A DNA stretch of 64,000 nucleotides, taken from the NCBI RefSeq assembly GCF_006874475.1, contig NZ_VIRM01000031.1, positions 1 to 64,000 of the forward strand. Reading direction: 5' to 3'. The notes under the pieces were generated by a model. It was not told where the DNA came from. It did no database searches and saw nothing but the letters and a program-made list of their open reading frames with translations. Origin of the DNA: Microbispora hainanensis (GTDB taxonomy: Bacteria; Actinomycetota; Actinomycetes; Streptosporangiales; Streptosporangiaceae). Made by a program: the position numbers and the translations under genes. Positions 36,136 through 45,630 of this stretch are shown in pieces; the first letter of the stretch is position 1, and every line of letters starts with the position of its first letter.

Positions 36136-37374
36136 TCACTGGCTCCGCTCCGGAGTCAGCACGTGCCGGGTCCGGTCCCCGGTCCAGGCCGCTTCGAGGA
36201 TCGCGGTCAGGCTGGCGGTGTCGGCCGGGCCCGGATGGTTCTGGATCAACCGGGTGACGCCGCCGGCCATCTCCGCGAAGCGCGGGAGGTCGGCGCGTGC
36301 CACGCCGATGTCCGCCAGGGTGGCAGGGATGCCGATGTCGGCGAGGAGCCCGTCGAGCCAGGTGAGGAACATGTCCGCGGCCTCGGCGTCCGAGGCGCCG
36401 GTCACGTCGAGCCCGCACACCCCGGCGAGGGTGGCCAGCCGGTCGGCGATGGCGTCCTTGGCCGCGTCCAGCGCGTACGGCAGCAGCAGCCCGACGCCCA
36501 GGCCGTGCGGCGTGTGGGTGGCCGCGCCGATGGGGTACTGGAGTGCGTGCGGAGCCGCGGTGCCCGCGTGGGCGAAGGCGAGCCCGGCCAGCATCGACCC
36601 GTAGGACATGTCCGCGCGCGCGTCCTTGTCGCCTCCGTCCTTGACCACACGGGGCAGGCTGCGGGCGATCCGCTTCGCGGCCAGGAGCGCGTAGTGATCG
36701 GTGACCGCGTTGCGGCCGAGGAAGACCTGCTCCACCGGGTCGCGCGGTCCGTGGGGCCGGGGTCGCGCGGTGTAGCTCTCCACCGCGTGACAGAACGCGT
36801 CGATGCCGGAGTGGGCGCTGACGGTCGCCGGGCAGCTGTAGGTGAGCTCGGGATCGACGATGGCGAAGTCGGGCACGATGTGGACGCTGGAGACCCCCAC
36901 CTTCAGCTCGCGGTCCGGGTCGGTCAGCACCGAGACGGGCGTGAGCTCGGAGCCGGTGCCCGACGTCGTCGGCACCGCGACGAGAGGGATCGTCGGACCC
37001 GGCACCTTCGACTCGCCGTAGTAGTCGCGCGGCGTCCCGCCGTGGCGCCGGATGACACCGACGATCTTGGCAAGGTCGATCACCGTGCCACCCCCGATGG
37101 CGAGGATCACGTCGGCGTCCACCTCCGCGGCGGCCGAGACGGCCAGGGCGACGTCGGCGAGCGGCACGTCCGGAGTCGCGTCGGCGAACACCCCGGCGGC
37201 CGCGACCTTCTCCCGCACGGCGGCCACGATCCCGGCCACGCCCGGCTGCTCCAGAAGAACCCGGTCGGTCACGATGAGGACGCGCGAGCCGCACTCGGCC
37301 ACCACTCGTGGGATGTTCTGCGCGACCCCTTCGCCCACGATCAGCTGGCGTGGTCCGCGGACGGTCTCAAGCAT
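36136..37374 (-). CDS. Iron-containing alcohol dehydrogenase, hydroxyacid-oxoacid transhydrogenase-like
   Basis: 412 residues. The cofactor loop is GGGTVIDLAK, followed by VAVPTTSGTGSELTPV. The metal ligands are Asp and His in HSGIDAFCHAVESYT and His residues in FAHAGTAAPHALQYPIG and THTPHGLG. The ESYT segment and the following insertion resemble hydroxyacid-oxoacid transhydrogenases that oxidise 4-hydroxybutyrate to succinic semialdehyde; maleylacetate reductase is the other possibility. It lies 129 bases beyond an aldehyde dehydrogenase gene of the succinic-semialdehyde type, which supports the first reading. Last gene of the leftward ABC transporter operon. Confidence 0.8.
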   Translation of the reverse strand: MLETVRGPRQLIVGEGVAQNIPRVVAECGSRVLIVTDRVLLEQPGVAGIVAAVREKVAAAGVFADATPDVPLADVALAVSAAAEVDADVILAIGGGTVIDLAKIVGVIRRHGGTPRDYYGESKVPGPTIPLVAVPTTSGTGSELTPVSVLTDPDRELKVGVSSVHIVPDFAIVDPELTYSCPATVSAHSGIDAFCHAVESYTARPRPHGPRDPVEQVFLGRNAVTDHYALLAAKRIARSLPRVVKDGGDKDARADMSYGSMLAGLAFAHAGTAAPHALQYPIGAATHTPHGLGVGLLLPYALDAAKDAIADRLATLAGVCGLDVTGASDAEAADMFLTWLDGLLADIGIPATLADIGVARADLPRFAEMAGGVTRLIQNHPGPADTASLTAILEAAWTGDRTRHVLTPERSQ

Positions 37375-37503
37375 GTAAGGGCCTCTCTGGAACGTCGGCG
37401 GTGATGTGCTGGGCGGACGTCCGGGTCACCTGCGAGACCGGGACGGCGTCGCCGAGGGCGGGAGGAGTCGCGGGAGGAGTCAAGGTCGCGGCCAGCACCT
37501 CGA

Positions 37504-38985
37504 TCATGAGCCCGAGGACGTGGCGTTCGGCAGGTCGATCGCCGCGTAGGTGACATCGAGGTACTCGAGGATGCCCTCGTGCGACCCCTCCTTGCCGATC
37601 CCGGACTGCTTCACCCCGCCGAACGGAGCCGACGGGTCCGAGATCAGGCCGCGGTTGATGCCGATCATCCCCGTCTCCAGCCCCTCCGCGAACCGGAGCG
37701 CCCGCTGGAGGTCGCGGGTGAAGACGTATCCGACCAGGCCGTGCTCGGTGTCGTTGGCCTTCGCCATCACCTCGTCGTCGGACGTGAACGAGATGATCGG
37801 CGCCACCGGGCCGAAGATCTCCTCCCCCAGCATCCGCGCGTCTCCGGGCACGTCGGCGAGGACCGTGGGCGGGTAGAAGTGGCCCGGCCCGTCCGGACGC
37901 TCGCCGCCCACCAGGACACGGGCGCCGCGCTCGACCGCGTCGGCGACAAGCTCGTGGATCTTGGCGACCGAGACGTCGTCGATCAACGGCCCGACGTCCA
38001 CGCCGTCGTCGAGACCATGGCCCACCGACAGCGCGCCCATCCGCTTGGCGAAGCGCGCCGTGAACTCCTCGCGCACCGGCTCCTCGACGTAGATCCGGTT
38101 GGCCGCGATGCAGGACTCCCCGATGTTGCGCATCTTGGCCACCATGGCGCCGTCGACCGCGACGTCCAGGTCGGCGTCGGCGCACACGATCAAGGCCGCG
38201 TTGCCGCCCAGCTCCATGGAGGTGCGCAGCACGTTGTCCGCCGCCTGCCGGAGCAGCACGCGCCCGACCTCGGTCGATCCGGTGAACGAAAGCTTGCGGG
38301 TCCGGCGGTCGGCCAGCAGCGCGGAGACCACCTTGCCGGAACGCTTCGTCGTCACGATGTTGACGACGCCCGGGGGAACGCCGACCTCCTCCATGATGCG
38401 GGCCAGCAGCAGCATCGTGAGCGGCGTCTGGGCGGCCGGCTTGGTGATCGTCGTGCAGCCCGCCGCAAGCGCGGGAGCGATCTTGCGGGCGCCCATGGCC
38501 AGCGGAAAGTTCCAGGGCGTCACGAAGACGCACGGTCCGACCGGCTTCGGCACGGTGAGGATGCGATATCCACCACCGGGGGCGGTGTTGTAGCGTCCCT
38601 CGACGCGCACCGCCTCCTCGGCGAACCAGCGGAAGAACTCGGCGCCGTAGGCCACCTCCGCCCGGGCCTCGGCGAGCGGCTTGCCCATCTCGAGCGTTAT
38701 CAGCCGGGCGACCTCCTCGGATCGCTCGGTCAGCGCCCGGTATGTCGCGGTCAGCAACTCCGACCGCTTCCGCGGCGGGGTCGCCGCCCACTCCGCCATC
38801 GCCGCGCTCGCCGCGTCCAGCGCCGCGAGCCCGTCGTCGACGTCGGCGTCCGCCACCTCGGCGATGGTCTTTCCGGTGGCCGGGTCCTCGACGGCGAAGG
38901 TCGCTCCGCCGGCGGCGTCGCGCCATGCGTCGCCGATCCGGAGCCGCCGGTGCTCGGGGGCCAGGACGTTCATCGGGTCACTCAC
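37504..38985 (-). CDS. NAD(P)-dependent aldehyde dehydrogenase, succinic-semialdehyde dehydrogenase-like
   Basis: 493 residues. VTPWNFPLAMGARKIAPALA is the conserved Asn region, TKPAAQTPLT the cofactor Lys, FTGSTEVGR the glycine loop, MELGGNAALIV the general-base Glu, and the nucleophile Cys is in GESCIAANR. EIFGPVAPI and FGGVKQSGIGKEG close the domain. Overall pattern is GabD-like. With the iron alcohol dehydrogenase it could run 4-hydroxybutyrate to succinate. It follows the second ATPase gene of the importer by 59 bases. Confidence 0.87.
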   Translation of the reverse strand: MSDPMNVLAPEHRRLRIGDAWRDAAGGATFAVEDPATGKTIAEVADADVDDGLAALDAASAAMAEWAATPPRKRSELLTATYRALTERSEEVARLITLEMGKPLAEARAEVAYGAEFFRWFAEEAVRVEGRYNTAPGGGYRILTVPKPVGPCVFVTPWNFPLAMGARKIAPALAAGCTTITKPAAQTPLTMLLLARIMEEVGVPPGVVNIVTTKRSGKVVSALLADRRTRKLSFTGSTEVGRVLLRQAADNVLRTSMELGGNAALIVCADADLDVAVDGAMVAKMRNIGESCIAANRIYVEEPVREEFTARFAKRMGALSVGHGLDDGVDVGPLIDDVSVAKIHELVADAVERGARVLVGGERPDGPGHFYPPTVLADVPGDARMLGEEIFGPVAPIISFTSDDEVMAKANDTEHGLVGYVFTRDLQRALRFAEGLETGMIGINRGLISDPSAPFGGVKQSGIGKEGSHEGILEYLDVTYAAIDLPNATSSGS

Positions 38986-39044
38986 TGCGTCGCCTCCTGT
39001 GATGTTCTTGGTGATGTCCGGCGTGACCTCGCCGCCCTGCGCGG

Positions 39045-40118
39045 TTACCTCCCGGCATCGGACAACGACAGCCCGGTGCCCGCGTCGAACACGTGCGCAC
39101 GGTCCAGGTCGACCGTGACCTGCAGCCGCTCGCCCGGCACACCGGTGACGGTGGGCCGGGCCTTGACCTTGAGGATCTCCGTCCCCACGCGGACGTCGAC
39201 CACCGTCCGGTCACCGAGCGGCTCGAGCCCGTAGAGCTCCCCCGGCAGCGACGCGTCCCCGCGCTGCTCGATGGACAGGTTCTCCGCGCGCAGGCCCAGC
39301 AGCAGCGGACGGCCGTCCTCGGCTTCGGCCCAGCGGGGCCGCGGCAGCGTCCAGCCCTCACCGACCAGCTGATCTCCCTCGGCGCGGCAGGCGAGCAGGC
39401 TGATCTGCGGGCTCCCGACGAATCCCGCGACCCACTGGTTGGCCGGACGCTCGTACACCTCGGCCGGCGTCCCGACCTGCTGCACCTTCCCCTCCTTGAG
39501 GACCGCGACGTAGTCGGCCATCGACAGGGCCTCGACCTGGTCGTTGGTCACGTAGATGAAGGTCGCTCCGAGGCTCCGGTGGATGCGGGTGAGCTCGGTG
39601 CGCATCTCGACGCGGAGCTTGAGGTCGAGGTTCGTCAGCGGCTCGTCCATGAGGAACGCGCGCGGGCTGCGGACCAGCGCCCGGGCCAGGGCGACACGCT
39701 GCATCTCACCGCCCGACATCTGCGCGGGACGACGCTGCAGCAGACGTTCGATGTGCAGCAGGCTCGACATCCGCTCGACGGCGGCGGCGATCTCGCTCGA
39801 GGAACAGCGGCGTGCCCGCAGCGGCGAAGCGATGTTCTCGTACGCCGTGAGTTTCGGATAGAGGGCGTAGCTCTGGAACACCATGGCCAGGTCGCGATCG
39901 GCAGGGGCGTCGCCGGTCGCGTCCCTCCCGTCCAGATGCACCGACCCGGCGTCGAGCTTCTCAAGGCCGGCGATCGCCCGCAGGGTCGTCGTCTTGCCCG
40001 CCCCGGAGGGCCCGAGCACGACGAAGAACGAGCCGTCCGGCACGTCCAGCGTCACCCCGTCCAGTGCCTGGACCTTGCCGAAGGACTTGCGCAGCCCGTG
40101 CGCTGCCACGGTTCCCAT
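39045..40118 (-). CDS. Carbohydrate-type ABC ATPase with a degenerate H-loop
   Basis: 357 residues. Walker A GPSGAGKTTTL, Q-loop FQSYALYPKLTA, signature MSGGEMQRVAL and Walker B FLMDEPLTNLD are present, but the switch motif reads YVTNDQVEALSM: Asn stands where the catalytic His normally is. A C-terminal MalK-type beta domain follows. The neighbouring ATPase has the normal His, so the importer probably works as a heterodimer with one full and one weakened ATP site. Paired ATPases also occur in rhizobial glycerol importers (GlpS/GlpT). TGATG overlap with the other ATPase gene. Confidence 0.87.
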   Translation of the reverse strand: MGTVAAHGLRKSFGKVQALDGVTLDVPDGSFFVVLGPSGAGKTTTLRAIAGLEKLDAGSVHLDGRDATGDAPADRDLAMVFQSYALYPKLTAYENIASPLRARRCSSSEIAAAVERMSSLLHIERLLQRRPAQMSGGEMQRVALARALVRSPRAFLMDEPLTNLDLKLRVEMRTELTRIHRSLGATFIYVTNDQVEALSMADYVAVLKEGKVQQVGTPAEVYERPANQWVAGFVGSPQISLLACRAEGDQLVGEGWTLPRPRWAEAEDGRPLLLGLRAENLSIEQRGDASLPGELYGLEPLGDRTVVDVRVGTEILKVKARPTVTGVPGERLQVTVDLDRAHVFDAGTGLSLSDAGR

Positions 40119-41185
40119 CAGGCCACCAGCTCTTCCGTGCTCACGTCGTAGACCGGCGGGGGCCCGCCGGTGTGCCGCAGACCGACCGGTGCGTCTGCGG
40201 CGAAACGGACGGTCGGCGGCATCCGGACCCGCACCTCGTGCTCGCCGCCGTGGTCGACCACGTAGATGATCTCGTCGCCCAGCCACTCCGCCGAGACCAC
40301 GCGGGCCGGGGCCGAACCTTCCGCCCCCGGTTCTGTGACCTCCAGCGCCTCCGGCCGGACGCCTGCGACAAGGTGACGGTCGCGCGGCAGGCCCGGCGGT
40401 GGCGTGAGGACCAGACCGCCCTTGCTGCGCAGCTTCCCGTCGGCCACCTCCACCTCGATGAGGTTCATCGGCGGGGAGCCGATGAACGCGGCGCAGAACA
40501 GACTCGCCGGGCGGTCGTAGACCTCCAGCGGCGTGCCGATCTGCTCGACGCGGCCCTTGTTGAGGATGGCGATTCTGTGGCCGAGCGACATCGCCTCGAC
40601 CTGGTCGTGGGTGACGTAGACCATCGTCGTCCCCAGCTCTCCCTGCAGGTGCTTGATCTCCGTGCGCATGTCCGCCCTCAGCTCCGCGTCCAGATTGGTG
40701 AGGGGTTCGTCCATGAGGAACGCGCGCGGTCGCCGCACCAGGGCGCGAGCGAGCGCGACGCGCTGCTGCTCCCCGCCGGACAGCCGGTGCGGTCGCCGGT
40801 CCAGGAGCGGGCCGAGCCGCATCAGCCGGGCGGCCTCGTCGACCCGCTCGCGCACCTCCGCCTTGGGCAGTCCCTCGGCCCGAAGCGGGAACGCCAGGTT
40901 GTCGCGGGTTCTCAGGTGCGGATAGAGAGCGTAGAACTGGAACACCATGGCGATGTCGCGCTCGGCGGGCGGCAGGTCGTTGACCAGCGTGTCGCCGATG
41001 CGGATGTCACCCGTCGTCTGCCTCTCCAGGCCGGCGATGGCCCGCAGCGTGGTCGTCTTGCCGCACCCCGAAGGGCCGAGCATCACGAACAGCTCGCCGT
41101 CGCCGATGGACAGGTCCACGTGCTCGACCGCGACGGTCCCGTCCGGATACCGCTTGTGCAGGGCGGTCACCTCGATGCCCGCCAT
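40118..41185 (-). CDS. Carbohydrate-type ABC ATPase (MsmK/UgpC type)
   Basis: 355 residues. Walker A GPSGCGKTTTL, Q-loop FQFYALYPHLRT, signature LSGGEQQRVAL, Walker B FLMDEPLTNLD and switch VTHDQVEAMSL are all canonical. A MalK-like C-terminal domain (RPEALEVTEPG, AEWLGDEIIYVVDHGG) follows. It overlaps the permease gene upstream and the degenerate ATPase gene downstream by one base each (TGATG). Confidence 0.9.
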   Translation of the reverse strand: MAGIEVTALHKRYPDGTVAVEHVDLSIGDGELFVMLGPSGCGKTTTLRAIAGLERQTTGDIRIGDTLVNDLPPAERDIAMVFQFYALYPHLRTRDNLAFPLRAEGLPKAEVRERVDEAARLMRLGPLLDRRPHRLSGGEQQRVALARALVRRPRAFLMDEPLTNLDAELRADMRTEIKHLQGELGTTMVYVTHDQVEAMSLGHRIAILNKGRVEQIGTPLEVYDRPASLFCAAFIGSPPMNLIEVEVADGKLRSKGGLVLTPPPGLPRDRHLVAGVRPEALEVTEPGAEGSAPARVVSAEWLGDEIIYVVDHGGEHEVRVRMPPTVRFAADAPVGLRHTGGPPPVYDVSTEELVA

Positions 41186-42096
41186 CAGCGTCGCACCGCC
41201 CCGAGCGTCACACCGGCGACGAGGTGCTTGCGCACCAGGTAGGCGAAGACGAGCACCGGCAGGGCGAACACCACGGAGGAGGCGGCCACGAGACCCCAGT
41301 CCACGGTGGTTCCGCCGATGAGGCCGGCGATGGCGGGCGGAGCCGTCCGCACGCTGTCGCTGGAGGTGAGGAAGATGGCGAACACGAATTCGTTCCACGA
41401 GAAGATGAGTGCGAACACCGCCGTCGCGGCGATGCCGGGCAGGAGCAGGGGAAGGGTGAACCGCCGGAACGCCTGCAGGCGGGTGTAGCCGTCGAGCATG
41501 GCGGCGTCCTCATACTCCGCGGGCACCTCGTCGACGAACCCCTTCATCATCCAGATCGTGAACGGGACGTTGAACGCGGCGTAGATGAGGATCAGGCCCA
41601 GCTTGGAGTCGATGAGCCCGACCTGGCGGTACATGAGGAAGATCGGGATCACCACCACCACGGGCGGCATGAAGCGGGTGGACAGGATGAAGAACAGCTG
41701 GTCCTTCTTGGCCTTCACGGCGAAGCGTGAGTAGGCCCAGGCCGCCGGGACCCCCAGCACGGTGGCCAGCGCCGTGGAGACCCCGGCGACCACGACGGAG
41801 TTGAGGAACGCGACGGACAAGGTCGAACGGCCGCCGCCGGAGGCGACGAACACGTCCTTGAAATGGTCCAGGGTGACCGTGAAGCCGAAGAACTTCGCCG
41901 GGATGGCGTAGACGTCCCGGTTCTCCTTGATGGACGTCTCGATCATCCACAGCACCGGGAAGAGCATCACGACGGCCAGCACGGCCAGCAGCGCGACCTC
42001 CAGCACGGAGCGGCCGCGGAGGCCGAAGCGGCGCGCGGGGGGCGTGTGATCCTGTACAGGACTCGTGGACACGGCCTCGTCGACGGACACGGCCAT
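41185..42096 (-). CDS. Carbohydrate-type ABC permease (MalG type)
   Basis: 303 residues with six membrane helices. The EAA loop that docks with the ATPase is EYEDAAMLDGYTRLQAFRRF. The N-terminal 25 residues are polar and cytoplasmic. TGATG overlaps on both sides couple it to its partner permease and to the ATPase. Confidence 0.92.
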   Translation of the reverse strand: MAVSVDEAVSTSPVQDHTPPARRFGLRGRSVLEVALLAVLAVVMLFPVLWMIETSIKENRDVYAIPAKFFGFTVTLDHFKDVFVASGGGRSTLSVAFLNSVVVAGVSTALATVLGVPAAWAYSRFAVKAKKDQLFFILSTRFMPPVVVVIPIFLMYRQVGLIDSKLGLILIYAAFNVPFTIWMMKGFVDEVPAEYEDAAMLDGYTRLQAFRRFTLPLLLPGIAATAVFALIFSWNEFVFAIFLTSSDSVRTAPPAIAGLIGGTTVDWGLVAASSVVFALPVLVFAYLVRKHLVAGVTLGAVRR

Positions 42097-43046
42097 CAGT
42101 CCTCCTTGAGCTTGTTCAAGTAACGCAGGTAGAGCTGCGTAAGGACGATGACGACGAGGACCATGAGGATCCCGTACGCCGAGGCGGTTCCGGTGTTGAA
42201 GCCCAGGAACGCGACCTTGTAGACGTGGAACGACAACGTCTCGGTGGAGACCCCCGGCCCTCCGCTGGTGAGGATGTAGACGAGGTCGAACAGCCGGAAC
42301 GCCTCGATGGCCCGGAACAACACGGCGATAAGGAGGAGCGGCCACACCAGCGGAAGCGTGATGGTGCGGAACCGGAACCACTCGGACGCCCGGTCGATCG
42401 AGGCGGCCTCGTACAGGTACTTGGGGACCGCGGTGAGGCCCGCGAGCGCGATGAGCATGATGAACGGCGTCCACTGCCAGGTGTCGACCACGATCAGGGA
42501 GAACAACGCCGTCTGCTGCCGGGTGAGCCACTCCACCTGCCCCAGGCCGAGCGAGCCGAGCATGCTGTTGATCACGCCGAACTGCGCGTCGAGCATGAAC
42601 CGCCAGAACAACCCGACCACGACCGGCGACAGCATCATCGGAACCAGGAACAGGGTGGTCAGCAGTCCTCGCCCGTGCGTACGCCGTGAGATCAGGTAGG
42701 CGATGGTGAAGCCGAGCACGGTCTGCAGGGCGACGGCGCCGATCACGTAGATCAACGTCGTCAGGGCCCTCAGGTGGACCTGCGCCGAAGCCAGGATGGC
42801 GGTGTAGTTCTCGAACCAGACGAAATTGGCCGGCCCCCCGCGGGTGGCCGAGTAGTCGGTGAAAGACAGGTACAACGCCCACAGCAACGGAAACACCGAC
42901 ATCGCGAGCAACAGCAGCAGCGCCGGGGAGATGAAGACCACGGCGAGCCATCGGTCGCTCAAGCGGCGGGACCGCCCCCGCGCAGGCGGCGTCGTGGACG
43001 CCGCCTGCCCGGGGTGGTCGGTAGTCAGGGAGGCGGAGTCACTCAC
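42096..43046 (-). CDS. Carbohydrate-type ABC permease (MalF type)
   Basis: 316 residues, six helices after a Ser/Pro/Arg-rich start; LALYLSFTDYSATRGGP is the usual stretch after helix 1 in this class. The EAA loop is YLYEAASIDRASEWFRFRTI. ATGA overlap with the binding-protein gene. Confidence 0.92.
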   Translation of the reverse strand: MSDSASLTTDHPGQAASTTPPARGRSRRLSDRWLAVVFISPALLLLLAMSVFPLLWALYLSFTDYSATRGGPANFVWFENYTAILASAQVHLRALTTLIYVIGAVALQTVLGFTIAYLISRRTHGRGLLTTLFLVPMMLSPVVVGLFWRFMLDAQFGVINSMLGSLGLGQVEWLTRQQTALFSLIVVDTWQWTPFIMLIALAGLTAVPKYLYEAASIDRASEWFRFRTITLPLVWPLLLIAVLFRAIEAFRLFDLVYILTSGGPGVSTETLSFHVYKVAFLGFNTGTASAYGILMVLVVIVLTQLYLRYLNKLKED

Positions 43047-44464
43047 AGCCCGCCGCCGCCCTTGCGGTTGCTGGAGTCGAGCACGCTCTGCTGCTCCTTC
43101 GCGATGTCGTCGAGCGCGTCCTTCGGGCTCTTCGCGCCGTTGAGAGCGGCGTTCACGTTGGTGTTCTCGATGTCGACGAGACGCGCGTACTCAGGCACGT
43201 TCCACATGTCCCGCATCCGCGGAACCGAGTCGGCGTACACCTTGTTGAACGGCCCGGCGTTGAGGAACTCGGGCGACTCGAGGGCGTCCGTACGCGAGGG
43301 CACGCCACCGGCGGCGGCCCACTTCTTCTGGATGTCGGCCTGCTCGAACCACTTCATGAAGTTCAGCGCCTCCGCCTGCTTCTCCTCGGAGGAGTAGGCC
43401 GACACGTGCATCCCCATGCCGCCGAGAGGCACCAGGTTCGTCTTCTGGGTCGGCAGGGTGGCGAAGCCCAGCTTCTCGAGGATCTGCTCCCGCGTGGTGC
43501 CGAGCGTCGACTGCTTCGGGTCGAGCAGGGCGCCGCTCGCGGCGATCCAGTTGAACGCGATGCACGCCTTGCCCTGGGCGACCGCCGCGTTCACCTCGTC
43601 GATGAACCAGTTGCCGGAGCCCTTGGCGGTGAGCGGCTTCATCTTGTTGACCAGGACGTCCATCGCCTCCTGGCCCGCGGCGTCGTTGAGGACGCCGTTG
43701 ATCTTGCGCGACTTGGCGTCCCAGAGGTTGCCGCCGTAGACGCCGTTGACCGTGTTGTAGGTGACGGCCGCGGCGTCGGAGCCGTTGGCCTGGTGGAAGG
43801 CCAGGCCACTGACGCCGGGGTTGTCCGCCTGGCACTTCTCGGCGACCGAGATCATCTCGTCCCAGGTCTGCGGCGGCTTGTCGCCGATCAGGTCCTTGCG
43901 ATAGATCATCGTCCAGGTGTCACCGAGCAGCGGCAGTCCGTACAGGCTGGCGTTCTCGTCGCGCTTGCCGGTCTCCGCCTGGGGGAACTGGCCGTAGGCC
44001 GCCAGGAGGTACGGGTTGTAGGCGTTGACGTCGATGTTCTTCTTGACGAAGTCGGTGATGTCGAGGATGTTGCCGTTCGTCACGGCCTCGCCGATGTGCT
44101 GCGAGTCCAGGATCGGGATGTCGAAGTCGGTCTTGTGCGCGGCGAACTGGGTGAACATCGCGTCGTGCCAGTTCGCGTTGGGCACGGTGTTGACCTTGAT
44201 GGTCACGTTCGGCCGCTCCTTGGTGTACTCCGCGTTCGCGAAGTCCTCCAGGGCGTGAGCGGGGGGCCAGTCGAACCAGATGAAGCTGAGGGTCAGCGGG
44301 TCCTTGGTGAGCTCGGGGACGGTCGCCGGCGCCTTGGGGGCGCTGCTCTCCGTGCCGCCGCCGCCGCAGGCCACCGCGGTCGTGACCATCAACATGGCCG
44401 CCGCTGCCAGCCGCGCCCTTCGACCGGGAACCGACAGTCGTCCTATTCGATGTGGATACCGCAT
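43043..44464 (-). CDS. ABC importer solute-binding lipoprotein (family 1)
   Basis: 473 residues. The N-terminal signal ends at lipobox Cys33 (TTAVAC), followed by a Gly-rich linker. The body reads as a family 1 sugar or polyol binding protein: PNVTIKVNTVPNANWHD, YGLPLLGDTWTMIYRKDL, and AQGKACIAFNWIAASG near the ligand hinge. First gene of the leftward transport operon. The ligand is not clear; the downstream enzymes hint at a short hydroxy acid or a polyol, not a hexose. Confidence 0.9.
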   Translation of the reverse strand: MRYPHRIGRLSVPGRRARLAAAAMLMVTTAVACGGGGTESSAPKAPATVPELTKDPLTLSFIWFDWPPAHALEDFANAEYTKERPNVTIKVNTVPNANWHDAMFTQFAAHKTDFDIPILDSQHIGEAVTNGNILDITDFVKKNIDVNAYNPYLLAAYGQFPQAETGKRDENASLYGLPLLGDTWTMIYRKDLIGDKPPQTWDEMISVAEKCQADNPGVSGLAFHQANGSDAAAVTYNTVNGVYGGNLWDAKSRKINGVLNDAAGQEAMDVLVNKMKPLTAKGSGNWFIDEVNAAVAQGKACIAFNWIAASGALLDPKQSTLGTTREQILEKLGFATLPTQKTNLVPLGGMGMHVSAYSSEEKQAEALNFMKWFEQADIQKKWAAAGGVPSRTDALESPEFLNAGPFNKVYADSVPRMRDMWNVPEYARLVDIENTNVNAALNGAKSPKDALDDIAKEQQSVLDSSNRKGGGGL

Positions 44465-44857
44465 CCTCTTGCCTGCTTTCTGGGTGGGGGGCTTCTGGAG
44501 CCTTACTGCGTGCTTCGCCGAGCAGTTGGGGGGTGTTGAGGCGTGTTACCGGCTGTCGCAGGGGCTGACCCGCAGACAGGGCGTCACGAGTACGCCACGA
44601 CGTCGTGGAGCTCCAGGCAGTCGCGAAGTCCTTCGGGCCGTGTGGGGCCCGGCGGCGAATCGAATAGGACGTCGAACATGCTCATAGGAGCTCCAACTGG
44701 TCGAAGCGGAGCGATGGCGGGCGATTCCGCGATTTGTGGGGGATGGCCAGCATCCGCCCCCTTTCCTATACGATCCGATTGGGGGCGTCAACATCCCGCA
44801 GCGTTGCGACCGATGTCAACAGGTTCCCGAAGAGATGAGAAAGGACCTCGTGTCACG
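44465..44857. promoter_or_regulatory. Divergent control region with a 14-bp palindrome and a GntR half-site
   Basis: 393 bases between the binding-protein gene and the GntR gene, without a coding frame I believe in. It contains the perfect palindrome CCACGACGTCGTGG (44595-44608) and GATCCGATTGG (44770-44780), which repeats 11 bases of the operator found after the GntR gene at 45641-45651. Both are candidate sites for control of the transport operon. Confidence 0.45.
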
Positions 44858-45592
44858 ATGGACGACGAAGTGATGATCGCGCGGCGCGGTGGGACCCTGA
44901 CGGGCGGAACGCCGCCGAGAAGATCTCGCGGCCGGCTTGCCGACGAGGTGTACGACACGCTGCTCGGACAGCTGATGTCGCTACGGATCGAGCCTGGCTC
45001 CCGCGTCACGATCGACGCCCTGGCGCGAGAGCTGGGCGTCTCGCAGACGCCGATCCGAGACGCTCTCAACCGCATGGAGTCCGAGGGCCTGGTCGTGCGC
45101 GTGCCCCATGCCGGCTATCGCATTCCCCCCCAGATCACCCGTCACCGATTCGAGGAGATGCTCGAGCTCCGCCTGCTCCTCGAGCCGGCGGCGGCGCGCA
45201 GATCCGCCGAGCGCGCGTCGTTGGAGCAGGTGGCCGGCCTGCGGCGAATGCTGGAGGAGATGGCGGAGCTGGAGGGGGGCAGCGGGCGCATGGCCTACGG
45301 CGCCTTCGGGCTGCGCGACGCCGCCTTTCACGATCTCGTCGCCTTGAGCGGGGAGAACCAGGCCATCCGCGAAGCGCTCGCTCGCCTGCACACGCACGTG
45401 CACCTGTTCCGGCTTCTCCACGACACCCAGGTCACCCACCTGGCCATGGCCGAGCACGAGGAGGTCGTGGCCGCGATCGCCGCGCGCGACCCCGACGCCG
45501 CCGCCTACGCCATGCGCCGGCACATCCTGCGATCAGGCGAGCGATTCCGGCGATTGTTCGATGAGGTCAAGGACGCGGACGAATCGCGGTAA
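44858..45592 (+). CDS. GntR-family regulator with FCD domain
   Basis: 244 residues from ATG 44858; ATG 44873 is an alternative and the frame also runs open upstream without protein-like content. The winged helix is RGRLADEVYDTLLGQLMSLR ... SRVTIDALARELGVSQTPIR with recognition helix SQTPIRDALNRM. The FCD ligand domain shows RLLLEPAAARRSAER, DAAFHDLVALSGE with the metal-binding Asp/His, and HEEVVAAIAARDPDAA. FCD regulators sense organic acids. It is divergent from the transport operon and upstream of a 19-bp palindrome, so autoregulation and control of neighbours are likely. Confidence 0.88.
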   Translation: MDDEVMIARRGGTLTGGTPPRRSRGRLADEVYDTLLGQLMSLRIEPGSRVTIDALARELGVSQTPIRDALNRMESEGLVVRVPHAGYRIPPQITRHRFEEMLELRLLLEPAAARRSAERASLEQVAGLRRMLEEMAELEGGSGRMAYGAFGLRDAAFHDLVALSGENQAIREALARLHTHVHLFRLLHDTQVTHLAMAEHEEVVAAIAARDPDAAAYAMRRHILRSGERFRRLFDEVKDADESR

Positions 45593-45630
45593 AGGCTTGA
45601 CGGGCGGACCAAGCCGAGGAATGCTGACAA

